Shown: positions 1-9,966 of the stretch, piece after piece
How the letters are laid out: the number at the start of each line of letters is the position of its first letter
How positions within the stretch are numbered: the first letter of the stretch is position 1
Assembly: GCF_034092465.1 (NCBI RefSeq)
Contig: NZ_CP139303.1
Location: 310,001 to 374,000, forward strand
DNA from: Prochlorococcus sp. MIT 1223
GTDB lineage: Bacteria; Cyanobacteriota; Cyanobacteriia; PCC-6307; Cyanobiaceae
DNA: 64,000 nucleotides
Reading direction: 5' to 3'
Notes under the pieces: model-generated
Database searches by the model: none
Seen by the model: the letters and a program-made list of their open reading frames with translations, nothing else
What the model was told of the DNA's origin: nothing
Position numbers and translations under genes: made by a program

Positions 1-1
1 T

Positions 2-3000
2 AACTCATTATTAAAGGCGAATGATATAATTTTTGCTAAGCAATTAAATAAATTATTAAGAGCTTCTGGGCTCGAACCAAGGTCTCTTTGGATATCATCA
101 TTAAAAGATCATAAAGTAGCGAATAAAGTCTTAAAGATTTTTCAATCTGAAAATATCGAGGCAATTATCACAACAACATCATTTTATTCAAACATTATCT
201 CTGATAAAGGTAACGAATATAATTTATGGCAAGAACTAAATTTACCAGTATTTCAATTTCTTATAAGTAGTATGTCTAAAAAGTATTGGGATAATTCCTC
301 TCTTGGTCTTAACTCAACTGACTTAACATTACAAATAGCGCTGCCTGAATTAGACGGTCGTATTACAACAAGACCAATAGCTTTCAAAGAAATACACAAA
401 TCTAATTCTTCTCTAGATACTTCAATTAAGAAGCTCTTACCTCTAAATAACTCAATTTCATGGTCTATTGATCTATTAAAAAATTGGTTAACTTTAAGAA
501 AACTAAATAATAGCGATAAATATATTAGTATTATCCTTGCAAATTATCCCGTAAGAAATGGTAGATTAGCTAATGGAGTTGGACTAGATACCCCCGCTAG
601 TTTATTAGAAATACTGAAATTATTACGACTTCAAGGATATGATTTAGGCCAAGAAAAGTTACCTGATTCAAGTATTGACTTAATGTCGTCAATATTATCA
701 AGAAGAACTAATGATCCAGAGTCAAGTCACAGAGAACCTCTCGACTATTTATCTCTAGAGTCTTACATATCTAATTGGAAAAAGATTAATGAGGAATCTA
801 AGCTCAAAATAATTAGTAGATGGAATACTCCAGACTTAGCAGAAGACTTAGAAGAGAAAGGCTTCGCAATACATGGCATAAGATATGGGAAAGTTTCAAT
901 TCTAATTCAACCAAGCAGGGGATATGATCCGTATTCTAAGAGTGATCTGCATTCGCCAGATCTACCTCCTCCTCATAGATACCTAGCTCAGTATATATGG
1001 ATCGATAAAGTCCAGAAATCTAATGCAATGATCCATCTTGGTAAACATGGTAGTGTTGAATGGTTACCTGGTAAGGGTGTAGGTCTAAGTAACAAGTGTT
1101 TTCCTCATATAGTTTTACCACCACTACCAAATATCTATCCTTTTATAGTGAATGATCCAGGAGAAGGATCACAGGCGAAGAGGCGTACTCAGGCTGTAAT
1201 AATTGATCATTTAACGCCTCCCCTTGGAAGATCTGAATTGTATGGGAGCTTAATGAGATTAGAGAGCATTATAGATGAATACTACGAATCAAAATTATTA
1301 TCTTCAGAACGCACTGATGTTCTGCTCAAAATGATTAAAGAGGAAATTCAAAATGAGGAGTTTCCCTTTCTTAATAATAATAGTCTCTTAAGTGAGAATG
1401 ATATTGATTTTGATTCAGTAATTAGTGAAGTAGAAGGCTACCTATGTGAAATAAAGGAATCGCAGATACGAACAGGTTTACATATATTCGGAACTTTACC
1501 AAAAAAAGAAAAACTCTCTGAGCTCGCACTTTCAATTGCAAGAGCACCGCAAAATAATTGTTTAGGCTTAACAGAAAAGGTTTCTAGATTACTTAAATTT
1601 GAAATTAATCCTTGGTTAGAAAATGAAGATGATCTAGCGATAAAGGAAGATATTGATTTATATAAACTAATAACAAATAAAACCATAAGAAAGAAAGGTG
1701 AAATAATCGCTTATATAGAAGAGCAATCACTTCTAGTAATCAAACATATCTTAAATACAAAGGTATCAGAAACTATAAATGAGTTTCCAAATGGAATAAA
1801 TAAGCACATAATAAAATATCTCAAGGATAGAAAAGGATTAGAAGATATTTCAACTTTGATTGAACCTGTTATTAGGAAAATAAATCAATCATGCTCAGAT
1901 GAGCTACTAAATCTCGGTAGATCTCTTAATGGCGAATACATCAATAGTGGACCATCTGGAGCGCCAACAAGGGGGAGAATTGATGTCTTACCAACCGGTA
2001 GAAATTTTTATAGTGTCGACATGAGAAATATTCCAACTGAGGCTTCCTGGAGACTAGGAAGTATGAGTGCACAGCAAATACTAGATCTTTATCTTATGGA
2101 AAATGGAGAGTATCTTACTCACCTAGCAATTTCAGTTTGGGGAACAGCCACTATGCGAAATGGAGGTGAAGATATTAGTCAAATATTAGCCTTAATGGGA
2201 GTAAGACCAGTCTGGGACTATGCCTCTAAAAGAATAATTGATTTAGAAGTAATACCTTTATCTATTTTGAATAGACCAAGGGTTGATATCTTAGTTAGAA
2301 TTTCTGGATTCTTTAGAGACGCATTTCCACAGATTGTTGAACTAATAAATACAGCACAATTAAAACTTTCTCTCCTAAAGGAATCTCCTTCAATCAACCC
2401 TTATATAAACAATGACAATAGTGAATTCATTGGCAGGGTATTTGGTTCAGCTCCAGGTTCCTATGGAGCAGGACTACAAGAAATAATTTCTAGTTCAACC
2501 TGGGATGAGAAGAGTGAACTAGTTGATACGTATATTAATTGGAGTAAATGGAGATATACGGGAAAAGGTAATCCAGAAGATCGAAAGGATAATTTTAAAG
2601 AATATTTATCAAAAGTACAATTGGTTCTTCAGAATCAAGATAATAAAGAGCACGATATTTTAGACTCTGATGACTATTACCAATTCCACGGTGGTCTAAC
2701 AGCCTCAGTAGAGAAACTAAGAGGCATCAAACCAACAACTTTAATTGCAGATCACTCAAGATCATCTAGGCCTAGAATCAATACTTTGCGAAAAGAAATC
2801 GATAAGGTTGTAAGGAGCAGATTATTAAATCCCAAATGGATTGAAGGTGTAAAAGAGCATGGATATAAAGGAGCTTTTGAAATAGGTGCAACTGTTGACT
2901 ATCTATTTGGATATGATGCAACCACTAACGAAGTCAAAGATTGGTGTTATCTAAATATATATAAAACATTTTTAAAAGATGATCAAAATAGATCCTTTCT

Positions 3001-3154
3001 GGAGATAAACAACCCATGGGTTATGAGAGATATAGCAGAAAGATTATTAGAGGCTTCAAATAGAGAACTTTGGAAGATTGAAGACGAAAGTATAATAAGT
3101 TCTATTCAAGAGTTGGCTCTTAAAGCTGATTCTATAATTGAACAACTAGATTAA
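2..3154 (+). CDS. cobN: Cobaltochelatase subunit CobN, 5' end outside window
   Basis: CobN is the large subunit of the ATP-dependent chelatase that inserts cobalt into hydrogenobyrinic acid diamide in aerobic cobalamin synthesis. The reading frame is open from base 2 with no stop, so the first ATG (272) is internal and the gene is cut by the window edge. About 1,050 residues are visible, and the family is usually about 1,200 or more. Family features include the HLGKHGSVEWLPGK segment, VNDPGEGSQAKRR and the C-terminal region with GAFEIGATVDYLFGYDA. The paralogue ChlH (Mg chelatase) is the main alternative, but the segment around the HLGKHG motif fits CobN better. It converges on the PHP gene with 5 bases between the stop codons. 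Confidence 0.93.
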   Translation, partial: NSLLKANDIIFAKQLNKLLRASGLEPRSLWISSLKDHKVANKVLKIFQSENIEAIITTTSFYSNIISDKGNEYNLWQELNLPVFQFLISSMSKKYWDNSSLGLNSTDLTLQIALPELDGRITTRPIAFKEIHKSNSSLDTSIKKLLPLNNSISWSIDLLKNWLTLRKLNNSDKYISIILANYPVRNGRLANGVGLDTPASLLEILKLLRLQGYDLGQEKLPDSSIDLMSSILSRRTNDPESSHREPLDYLSLESYISNWKKINEESKLKIISRWNTPDLAEDLEEKGFAIHGIRYGKVSILIQPSRGYDPYSKSDLHSPDLPPPHRYLAQYIWIDKVQKSNAMIHLGKHGSVEWLPGKGVGLSNKCFPHIVLPPLPNIYPFIVNDPGEGSQAKRRTQAVIIDHLTPPLGRSELYGSLMRLESIIDEYYESKLLSSERTDVLLKMIKEEIQNEEFPFLNNNSLLSENDIDFDSVISEVEGYLCEIKESQIRTGLHIFGTLPKKEKLSELALSIARAPQNNCLGLTEKVSRLLKFEINPWLENEDDLAIKEDIDLYKLITNKTIRKKGEIIAYIEEQSLLVIKHILNTKVSETINEFPNGINKHIIKYLKDRKGLEDISTLIEPVIRKINQSCSDELLNLGRSLNGEYINSGPSGAPTRGRIDVLPTGRNFYSVDMRNIPTEASWRLGSMSAQQILDLYLMENGEYLTHLAISVWGTATMRNGGEDISQILALMGVRPVWDYASKRIIDLEVIPLSILNRPRVDILVRISGFFRDAFPQIVELINTAQLKLSLLKESPSINPYINNDNSEFIGRVFGSAPGSYGAGLQEIISSSTWDEKSELVDTYINWSKWRYTGKGNPEDRKDNFKEYLSKVQLVLQNQDNKEHDILDSDDYYQFHGGLTASVEKLRGIKPTTLIADHSRSSRPRINTLRKEIDKVVRSRLLNPKWIEGVKEHGYKGAFEIGATVDYLFGYDATTNEVKDWCYLNIYKTFLKDDQNRSFLEINNPWVMRDIAERLLEASNRELWKIEDESIISSIQELALKADSIIEQLD

Positions 3155-3159
3155 CTAGG

Positions 3160-3813
3160 TTATCTTCTAAGCAATGAAATTCCATGAGTATCAGTACCAC
3201 AGGAGGATAGCATTTTATATCTATCTACTTGTATTTTAATTTTGCCACATACAAAATTTGAGGGTGACCAAATATTATTACGTTCATAATCGTACCAAAC
3301 TTCAACTCCATCAAACCCTATCAGATAAGCAAATTCTATTATTTTCTCATAATGAATTTTATACCTTGCAGGATGGGCTAATATTGATAATCCATTTGCA
3401 AGACTAATAGACTTCAAAATATTTTCTGCTTTTAGGTCCTCTCCCTTAGGTGCATCTCCCCTTGAATATTTTTCGAGAATCGGATTGTAGGGATCAAATC
3501 CTAAAGCTAAAATATGTACCATAACTCCGTTTAAAAGCCCTGTAATTTCAATTCCAGACCATATTTTCGTTTTAAAAAAAGACTTATTAGTAATTTCCTT
3601 TAAGTAGTTATTTATATCTTTGTAAGCCTCAAAGTTATGATGATCAGTAATAGCTAGATGTTTTAGCCCATTTTTATTTGCCTTTTCATACAATTCTATT
3701 GGATCAAGACTTCCATCACTATATTTAGTATGTGTATGAAAATTAAGTTTATATGGACAACTATCTATGCTTACACCCTTCAGAATAGGAATTAAAGGAT
3801 GATTATTATCCAA
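3160..3813 (-). CDS. PHP-domain phosphoesterase-like protein
   Basis: Member of the PHP superfamily (polymerase and histidinol phosphatase), metal-dependent phosphoesterases. The metal-binding motifs are visible: HTHTKYSDG near residue 26, AITDHHN near 55, an AHPARYK motif near 146 and a late GTDTHG near the C terminus. The substrate cannot be read from the sequence; relatives hydrolyse nucleotide or sugar phosphates. Length is 217 residues. The start is a TTG at 3813. A stop lies only three codons upstream (3820-3822) and no ATG or GTG is available before the first motif. It follows uvrC on the same strand after a 91-base gap. Confidence 0.85.
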   Translation of the reverse strand: MDNNHPLIPILKGVSIDSCPYKLNFHTHTKYSDGSLDPIELYEKANKNGLKHLAITDHHNFEAYKDINNYLKEITNKSFFKTKIWSGIEITGLLNGVMVHILALGFDPYNPILEKYSRGDAPKGEDLKAENILKSISLANGLSILAHPARYKIHYEKIIEFAYLIGFDGVEVWYDYERNNIWSPSNFVCGKIKIQVDRYKMLSSCGTDTHGISLLRR

Positions 3814-3904
3814 TATAAGTCAATAAGAATTTTATTAAGAATACATTACATGAGTGTAGATAACAATTACTAGCAAAGAAACTTTTAGAAATAATAAAAA
3901 CACT

Positions 3905-5830
3905 TTATTCTTTATTAAAATAATCCCATATACTACAAGCTACCGAATCTCCTAATCCAGGTACACTATTTAAGTCCTTAATTTTGGCCATTTGAATAGC
4001 CTCTACGGACTTAAAATAAGCAAGTAATTGTTTTATCCTCTTAGGGCCTACTCCAGGAATATTATTTAATTCAGACCTGGTCATTCTCTTACTTCTTTGT
4101 TGTTTGTGAAATGTCACAGCAAATCTATGTGCTTCATTTCGTAATCTTCTTAATACTAATAAGGCAGGAGTATCTTTTGAAGTATTAACAGGACTTTTCC
4201 TATATGGAATAAACACCTCTTCTCTTTTCTTTGCTAAAGAGCAAATATTTATATCTTCATGTAGATTTAACTCAGTCAAAGCATCAATGGCAGCAGAAAG
4301 TTGTCCTTTTCCACCATCTATCATTACCAAGTCAGGCCAATCACCTGCAGAAGGTGAATCTAATACAGAAGCCTTCATTCCAACAATATCTTGTATATTA
4401 AAACCATCAGCCTTAAACTTTGACCATCTTCTAAATCGGCGCCTAATTAATTCCCTTATAGACTCATAATCATTACTATTTCCAATACTAACAAAATCAC
4501 TTTGAATCTTATACTTTCTATAATGTTGTTTAGCTGGTAATCCATCTATAAAAACAACTTGTGATCCAACAGGATCACTTCCTTGAATATGACTTATGTC
4601 ATATCCCTCTATCCTTCTTGGTACTAAGGATAGTTCTAATAATTCTGCGAGATCCTCAAGGGAGGTTAAATGTTTTTCTCGCCCTCTTTGAATACGCTCT
4701 AATTCATATCTTGCATTTTTATATACCAAGTCAATAATTTTAGCCTTATTACTTCTTTTAGGGTTTCTAATTTTAACCTTTCTACCCTTCAATGTAGAAA
4801 GCCACTCAGATAGTAATTTTTCTTGCGGTATTTCGTATTGAGTTAAGATTTCTAATGGTATTTCAACTGCATCAGTTTGACTATAATGCTCTTCAATTGT
4901 TTTCTGTAAGATAGTCTCACTACTTTCATTTGTGTTCTTCGAAATATACCCTAACCTTCCCACTAATTTTCCTGAACGCATTTGAAAGAACTGAATACTA
5001 TTATTTTCTGAGTCAGAAGCAATTGAAATAACATCTCTACTTATAGAAGAATCGGGAAGTGTCATTTTTTGAGTTTCACCAATATTTTTTATTGATTTCA
5101 ATTGATCTCTTATTAACAAGGCTGACTCATATTCCAGTCTTCTTGAAAATTCATTCATTTTACTAATTAGAATTTGCTCTAATTCTGTAGAGCGTCCCTG
5201 AAGGATCATTTCTACCTTCTTAAGTGTTAAATTATATTCTTCCGGCATTATCTTCCCTTGACATACTCCTGGACATCTCTTGATTGAATAATTTAAGCAT
5301 GTCCTGTCTTTGTACATAGGCAAAGGTCTTTGTCGTAAAGGAAAAATATTTTTAATTAATGCTAATGTATTTCTCAATAGTGTTACGTCAACGAATGGCC
5401 CATAATATTTATCTCCAATATTACGATTCCTTCGTTTCCTAGTTATATAAATTCTTGGATAGATTTCGCTCCATGTAATACAAACATATGGATATTTCTT
5501 ATCATCCTTAAGTAATACATTAAAGTATGGCTTATTTGACTTGATGAGATTCGACTCTAGAGTAAGTGCCTCTGTTTCATTATCAGTAACAATAAATTGT
5601 ATGTCATATATTTGTTTAACCATTAATAATATTCTTGGTGTATGGTCATTTAATCTATTAAAGTAACTTTTAACTCTTTTTATTAGATGTTTAGATTTTC
5701 CAACATATAGGATTCTTTCATCATTATCGAGCATCAAATAACAACCTGGTTGATTTGGTATGTTACTTATACAAACATCTAGTCTTTTCTTATCTAAGAT
5801 AAGAGGTTGTAAATCATCCTTTATATCCAC
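3905..5830 (-). CDS. uvrC: Excinuclease ABC subunit C
   Basis: UvrC makes both incisions around bulky DNA lesions in nucleotide excision repair, acting on the UvrB-DNA complex. All expected parts are present in 641 residues. An N-terminal GIY-YIG nuclease domain (PGCYLML then YVGKSKHLIKRV) is followed by the conserved C-x6-C-x3-C region (CLNYSIKRCPGVC). Next come a UVR motif for UvrB contact near residues 215-250, an RNase H-like domain (EGYDISHIQGSDPVGSQV, MIDGGKGQL), and two C-terminal helix-hairpin-helix repeats (NIPGVGPKRIKQLL, SVPGLGDSVA). The start is GTG at 5830, 6 bases after the flavin-reductase stop, so the two are probably co-transcribed. Confidence 0.97.
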   Translation of the reverse strand: MDIKDDLQPLILDKKRLDVCISNIPNQPGCYLMLDNDERILYVGKSKHLIKRVKSYFNRLNDHTPRILLMVKQIYDIQFIVTDNETEALTLESNLIKSNKPYFNVLLKDDKKYPYVCITWSEIYPRIYITRKRRNRNIGDKYYGPFVDVTLLRNTLALIKNIFPLRQRPLPMYKDRTCLNYSIKRCPGVCQGKIMPEEYNLTLKKVEMILQGRSTELEQILISKMNEFSRRLEYESALLIRDQLKSIKNIGETQKMTLPDSSISRDVISIASDSENNSIQFFQMRSGKLVGRLGYISKNTNESSETILQKTIEEHYSQTDAVEIPLEILTQYEIPQEKLLSEWLSTLKGRKVKIRNPKRSNKAKIIDLVYKNARYELERIQRGREKHLTSLEDLAELLELSLVPRRIEGYDISHIQGSDPVGSQVVFIDGLPAKQHYRKYKIQSDFVSIGNSNDYESIRELIRRRFRRWSKFKADGFNIQDIVGMKASVLDSPSAGDWPDLVMIDGGKGQLSAAIDALTELNLHEDINICSLAKKREEVFIPYRKSPVNTSKDTPALLVLRRLRNEAHRFAVTFHKQQRSKRMTRSELNNIPGVGPKRIKQLLAYFKSVEAIQMAKIKDLNSVPGLGDSVACSIWDYFNKE

Positions 5831-5836
5831 ATGAAA

Positions 5837-6319
5837 TTAACCTCCATAATTCCAACCAGTAGAAGAAAGTATTAAAGGATCAGTATCTTTTATTAATTTT
5901 GCAGACTTAACTTCAGCAACGATAACAGTATGATCTCCCTTCTTAACGTCACCAACAATTTCACATTCAATAGCTCCAATACATTCATCTAGAATGGGAA
6001 GCCCCATTTCACCAAAACTATATTTCGTTGAATCAAAACGCCCTCCTAATCCCTTTTGCGGTTTAAAGAAAACAGCAGCAAGATCCTTTTGATCTGCTCG
6101 AAGAACATTTAGCGAAAAAATCCTTGTTCTTTGAATAATTTCATGGCTAGATCCGTCTGACCTAACTCCCATTACAACCAATGGTGGATCAAAAGAACCT
6201 TGAGTTACCCAACTGGCCGTGAATCCATTGATTTCATCTCCATCTCTAATACCGCAAATAAACAAACCATGAGGGATTTTTCTTAATAAGACCTTTTTGG
6301 CTTCCAAATTGAGGGACAT
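5837..6319 (-). CDS. Flavin reductase-like domain protein
   Basis: A 160-residue protein resembling FMN-binding flavin-reductase-like domains. It shows GLFICGIRDGDEINGFTAS near the N terminus, a PPLVVMGV segment, FSLNVL, and a C-terminal GDHTVIVAEV stretch, all typical of the split-barrel flavin-binding fold. In cyanobacteria similar domains also form the C-terminal part of flavodiiron (Flv) proteins. This gene lacks the diiron and flavodoxin domains, so it is a stand-alone reductase-like unit. Electron donor and partner are unknown. The ATG at 6319 is the start. The gene diverges from coaD across 68 bases and lies just upstream of uvrC. Confidence 0.85.
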   Translation of the reverse strand: MSLNLEAKKVLLRKIPHGLFICGIRDGDEINGFTASWVTQGSFDPPLVVMGVRSDGSSHEIIQRTRIFSLNVLRADQKDLAAVFFKPQKGLGGRFDSTKYSFGEMGLPILDECIGAIECEIVGDVKKGDHTVIVAEVKSAKLIKDTDPLILSSTGWNYGG

Positions 6320-6387
6320 ACGCTTTTATATGTTTATTCAACTTTAAACATCTAATCGAATAAAACTATCAAATTCACCTAATTATT

Positions 6388-6864
6388 ATGAAAGCTCTGT
6401 ATCCAGGAAGTTTCGACCCTTTTACTAATGGACATTTAGACCTCGTCAAAAGAAGCTGTGATCTTTTTGGCAATGTTTTAATAGCTGTTTTAAAAAATCC
6501 CTCTAAGCTTCCTACCTTTAACCTAGAGAGGCGTATAGAACATATTTCCGAGGCAACAAAAGAGCTGAAACATGTTCAAATCATCAGCTTCGAAGGACTT
6601 ACTGTGGATTGTGCAAAAGATAATTCAGTTGATTTAATAATTAGGGGTCTAAGAGCTATGAGCGATTTCGAGTATGAACTGCAAATAGCACATACAAATA
6701 GATCATTAAATTCCGACTATGAAACAGTTTTTCTTGCGACAGAAACACACTATAGTTTTCTAAGTAGTTCAGTTGTTAAAGAAGTAGCAAGATTCGGAGG
6801 CGACACTACACAAATGGTTCCGAGGATTGTTTCTGAAGATCTTAAGAAAACCTTCGAAAGATAG
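6388..6864 (+). CDS. coaD: Phosphopantetheine adenylyltransferase
   Basis: CoaD transfers AMP from ATP to 4'-phosphopantetheine, the fourth step of coenzyme A synthesis. The 158-residue length is typical. The nucleotidyltransferase signature is complete: [11 protein letters not shown] with the T-x-G-H element at residues 13-16, [18 protein letters not shown] in the middle, and the late [14 protein letters not shown] motif. It starts at an ATG 68 bases from the divergent flavin-reductase gene and converges on dacB with 8 bases between coding ends. Confidence 0.97.
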   Translation: MKALYPGSFDPFTNGHLDLVKRSCDLFGNVLIAVLKNPSKLPTFNLERRIEHISEATKELKHVQIISFEGLTVDCAKDNSVDLIIRGLRAMSDFEYELQIAHTNRSLNSDYETVFLATETHYSFLSSSVVKEVARFGGDTTQMVPRIVSEDLKKTFER

Positions 6865-6872
6865 ATATAAAA

Positions 6873-8123
6873 CTAGTAATTGCATTTATTATTACTAGCT
6901 ATAATTGTTAATAGAGAAGAGATTATACCTTGATCATAGTTTATACCATTAAAGATAATGCTTATATAAACTGGTTCTTCACTTATATCAATGATTCCAC
7001 TTATTGCTTTTACATTATCTAACGTTCCACTTTTCCCAAGAAAGTGTCCAGACAAATACTTATCGTAATTTAGGTTCTGTAATGTACCTCTAACACCATA
7101 CAATGAAAATGAAGATGAATAATATTTAGAGTAACTACTATTGTTCATTTTCCATAACAATTGGACAATACCATTGGTTGTAACTCTATTTAGCCTTGAC
7201 AATCCGCTAGCATCATAACTACTGAATCCAGTAACATCGACATCAAGAAATCTTAACCAATTTATCAAATGATTTGTATTTCTTAAGTGCCATTTATTTA
7301 AAGCATTACGTAAAAGGATTTCTGATGTAAAATTATGACTTTCAGAGTTTGCCAGAGCTAGTAAAGCATACAGAGGTGATGATTCAACATAGTCTATTGT
7401 TCTATACTTAAGCCTATAGTTAGATACAGAAGAGTGAGAAATATCAACATTTGCTGGAACATTTAGATTACTGAGCTGGTCAACTAGAACATATTTAAAA
7501 TTACTTATTGGCTTTTCACTGTTAAAAGTGTCTGAATTACTTTTCAAGGCTAGCTTAGTTATAGGTGCTCCGTATGCTTCTGCTTTATCATTACTGGTCC
7601 AACCTAAAGGCCACCAACTTAAATCTTTAGTTTCGTGGAGTATTATATTAATAGAATTCAATTTATTCTTGGTATAATAATCATATATAGAAGAAGCAAA
7701 TTTTTTTATATGTATTATATCTAAATCTGGATCTCCATTGCCAATAATATGCAATGATCCCCTATCTGATTCCTTTATAAGAGTCCTTATTTTATAATTT
7801 GGACCTAATCTGTATAAACTATAAGCCGTAGATATAAGTTTCTGATTGGATGCTGGTATCATTGGAACCTGTCCATTTACAACTGAGATTAATTCTCCAT
7901 TAGAATTTAATACACTAAGGCTTATATTCTTTTTTATATCATCAGTAGCTTTATCTAAATCGCTTTGTAACTCAACACAAATATTCTTTTTCTTAGTACT
8001 ATTAAATATTTTGTTATATGATTTAGTAAATTGGTAGTTTGTAATTAAATAGAACTTTATTTTTTTGCTTATAACGATACACAATAAAGATAACGAAATA
8101 ATTGCTACTAACTTCTTATACAT
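6873..8123 (-). CDS. dacB: D-alanyl-D-alanine carboxypeptidase, PBP4/S13 family
   Basis: Peptidase family S13 enzymes trim or cleave peptidoglycan cross-links in the periplasm. An N-terminal hydrophobic segment (about residues 6-20) would export or anchor the protein. The penicillin-binding motifs appear in order: SNQK (SxxK, catalytic serine) in PASNQKLIS, an SHN triad (SxN) in NSESHNFTSE, and KSG (KTG variant) in LGKSGTLDN. At 416 residues it is somewhat shorter than E. coli PBP4. It is the last gene of the minus-strand run dapF-desulfurase-DUF1995-dacB, 7 bases behind its neighbour. The link with dapF, which makes the diaminopimelate used in peptidoglycan, fits a cell-wall theme. Confidence 0.9.
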   Translation of the reverse strand: MYKKLVAIISLSLLCIVISKKIKFYLITNYQFTKSYNKIFNSTKKKNICVELQSDLDKATDDIKKNISLSVLNSNGELISVVNGQVPMIPASNQKLISTAYSLYRLGPNYKIRTLIKESDRGSLHIIGNGDPDLDIIHIKKFASSIYDYYTKNKLNSINIILHETKDLSWWPLGWTSNDKAEAYGAPITKLALKSNSDTFNSEKPISNFKYVLVDQLSNLNVPANVDISHSSVSNYRLKYRTIDYVESSPLYALLALANSESHNFTSEILLRNALNKWHLRNTNHLINWLRFLDVDVTGFSSYDASGLSRLNRVTTNGIVQLLWKMNNSSYSKYYSSSFSLYGVRGTLQNLNYDKYLSGHFLGKSGTLDNVKAISGIIDISEEPVYISIIFNGINYDQGIISSLLTIIASNNKCNY

Positions 8124-8130
8124 TTAGTAA

Positions 8131-8766
8131 TTAATTCGTTTGAATAGATTCTAAAATAGTTTCCTCGTCAGGCTTATTTTCAAATGAATTATTATACCTA
8201 TATCCATCTTCATCAAGTGCAAAGAGCTCCCATTTAGCCCCATATAATTTCATAATTGCCCCGTTGCTAAGAGGTTGCAGCCAGAAGATTTTTTCCCATG
8301 AAAATATAAAGTCCTTTCTTCGCTCTCTACCAACATTACCTATACCTACAGCTGTGTCTTCTAATTTTCCATTAAACATAATTATTTTTCCTTCGAAAGA
8401 CTCACATATTTTTTTAAATTGTTCGAAATCATAGGGTTGAGGACTAACAGCTATAACAACATTTTTATTAGTTAAGGTAGGAAGATCTTTCTCAAATCTA
8501 TTATAAGAAAAGATAGATTCTACTAGATTGGGAAAATCTCTTTTAGCTAAGGCAGTTGATCCTTCATCAGCATAAAGGATATATGCTTCAATATTTCTAT
8601 TCTTAAGGTATTCAAATAATCTATAAATAATTGGATTTAGTCTAAGGTTTTGGAATAAAAGGTTAACTGAAAAATATTTATGTGAATTATTAGTTATGGA
8701 TTGAATAATTGAATGATGTAGCAAATTTTCTGCTTCAAACAAACATTCAGGAAGAAGTCTTTTCAT
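8131..8766 (-). CDS. DUF1995 family protein
   Basis: Conserved cyanobacterial and plastid family of unknown function. The protein opens LLPECLFEAENLLHHSI, has a central ALAKRDFPN and VVIAVSPQPYDFEQ, and ends with KEDG-like FALDEDGYR, which I recognise as the DUF1995 pattern. I chose the ATG at 8766 (211 residues), 16 bases after the desulfurase stop. The longer frame from 8835 would overlap that gene by 53 bases and adds a poorly conserved-looking head. No signal peptide or catalytic residues are obvious. It sits in the dapF-desulfurase-DUF1995-dacB run. Confidence 0.8.
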   Translation of the reverse strand: MKRLLPECLFEAENLLHHSIIQSITNNSHKYFSVNLLFQNLRLNPIIYRLFEYLKNRNIEAYILYADEGSTALAKRDFPNLVESIFSYNRFEKDLPTLTNKNVVIAVSPQPYDFEQFKKICESFEGKIIMFNGKLEDTAVGIGNVGRERRKDFIFSWEKIFWLQPLSNGAIMKLYGAKWELFALDEDGYRYNNSFENKPDEETILESIQTN

Positions 8767-8782
8767 CTTGTTTATGTTTATG

Positions 8783-9964
8783 CTAGAAATTGTAGAGTGT
8801 TTTTTCAAATTTATATAGAATTTGTTGAATATCATCTAATTGGATCCAATTACCCAAACTTAATCTTATTATCGAATTTATATATTTTTGATCAAGACCT
8901 GTTGCAAGTAATGCTTGACTCGCCTTAGAAGACCCGTTACTACATGCTGTTCCAGAACTGATGCTTACACCATTATCTGACATCTTTCTTACAAAATCTC
9001 TAGAGGAGATAGGATTACCATTTTTATTTTCAAGTATTAGTGAGATATGGTTAGGTAATCGGTTGAAGGAGTGATCATTACCAAAAAGCTTGACTCCATT
9101 TATATTACATAAAGTTCTTGTGAGATTTCGTGTAATTTGAGAGACTTTGGATGATTTAAAAAATGTCTTTTGGTCTGAATAGTAAATATTATTCTCAAGT
9201 TTTTCAATGGCTACTTTCATTCCTGCTATCAGAGATATCGCTTCTGTTCCAGATCGTAAGCCAGATTCTTGACCACCTCCATAATGCTGAGAACAAATTT
9301 GGCTTATTAAATTCGATTTAACTAGCAGGAGGCCTATACCCTTTGGCCCTCTAAACTTATGGCCAGAAATACTTACCATATCTACAGGTAAATCTCTAAA
9401 GTTAATTAATGAATTGGGTAGTATTTGAGTTGCATCAGCATGAAATATTATATTTCTTTCTTTGCAAAGTTTTCCTACGGTATTTATAGGCTCAACAGTT
9501 CCAATTTCGCTTTGTCCCCAAATTAAAGAAACTAATGATGTAGGAGGTCTTAAAAGCTTATCCAAATACTCAATTTTAAAATTACCGTTTATGTCAACTG
9601 GTAAATAATCAATATCCCAGCCTAATTTTCGAAGACTATTAACCGCTAATTCAACTGCAGGATGTTCTACTCTACTTGTAATAATTCTTCCCGTTTTCAT
9701 ATTTTCTGTTATACCCTTAATAGCTAAGTTAATTGATTCGGTAGCTCCTGATGTAAATATAATCTCTTCTATTCTTGAGTTTAGAATAGTCGATATAGAC
9801 ATTCGTGAAGACTCAAGAATAGTAGATGCCTCAACTCCATTAGTGTGAATGCTCGAAGGATTACCAAAATAATTTAAGTTTATATTATTAATTTCATCAA
9901 TGACATCTTTACTCATAGGAGTTGTCGAACATGCGTCTAAATATAGATTATTTTTTATATTCAT
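8783..9964 (-). CDS. Cysteine desulfurase (NifS/IscS-like aminotransferase class V)
   Basis: PLP enzyme that removes sulfur from cysteine for Fe-S clusters and other sulfur carriers. Visible features are YLDACSTTP at the N terminus, the ATESINLAIKG phosphate-binding region, HADATQ, the PLP-lysine segment SISGHKFRGPKG, and the active-site loop SSGTACSNGSSKAS with the sulfur-accepting cysteine. The loop and the SGHKxxGPKG sequence resemble the NifS/IscS group rather than SufS. The ATG at 9964 begins 2 bases after the dapF stop. A longer frame from 9994 would overlap dapF by 28 bases and is less likely. It is an internal gene of the dapF-to-dacB run. Confidence 0.92.
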   Translation of the reverse strand: MNIKNNLYLDACSTTPMSKDVIDEINNINLNYFGNPSSIHTNGVEASTILESSRMSISTILNSRIEEIIFTSGATESINLAIKGITENMKTGRIITSRVEHPAVELAVNSLRKLGWDIDYLPVDINGNFKIEYLDKLLRPPTSLVSLIWGQSEIGTVEPINTVGKLCKERNIIFHADATQILPNSLINFRDLPVDMVSISGHKFRGPKGIGLLLVKSNLISQICSQHYGGGQESGLRSGTEAISLIAGMKVAIEKLENNIYYSDQKTFFKSSKVSQITRNLTRTLCNINGVKLFGNDHSFNRLPNHISLILENKNGNPISSRDFVRKMSDNGVSISSGTACSNGSSKASQALLATGLDQKYINSIIRLSLGNWIQLDDIQQILYKFEKTLYNF

Positions 9965-9966
9965 TG

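Noticed and set aside
1438-1686. 82-codon minus frame in cobN
   Set aside because: Fully inside cobN, which has the motifs of the family. No separate evidence.
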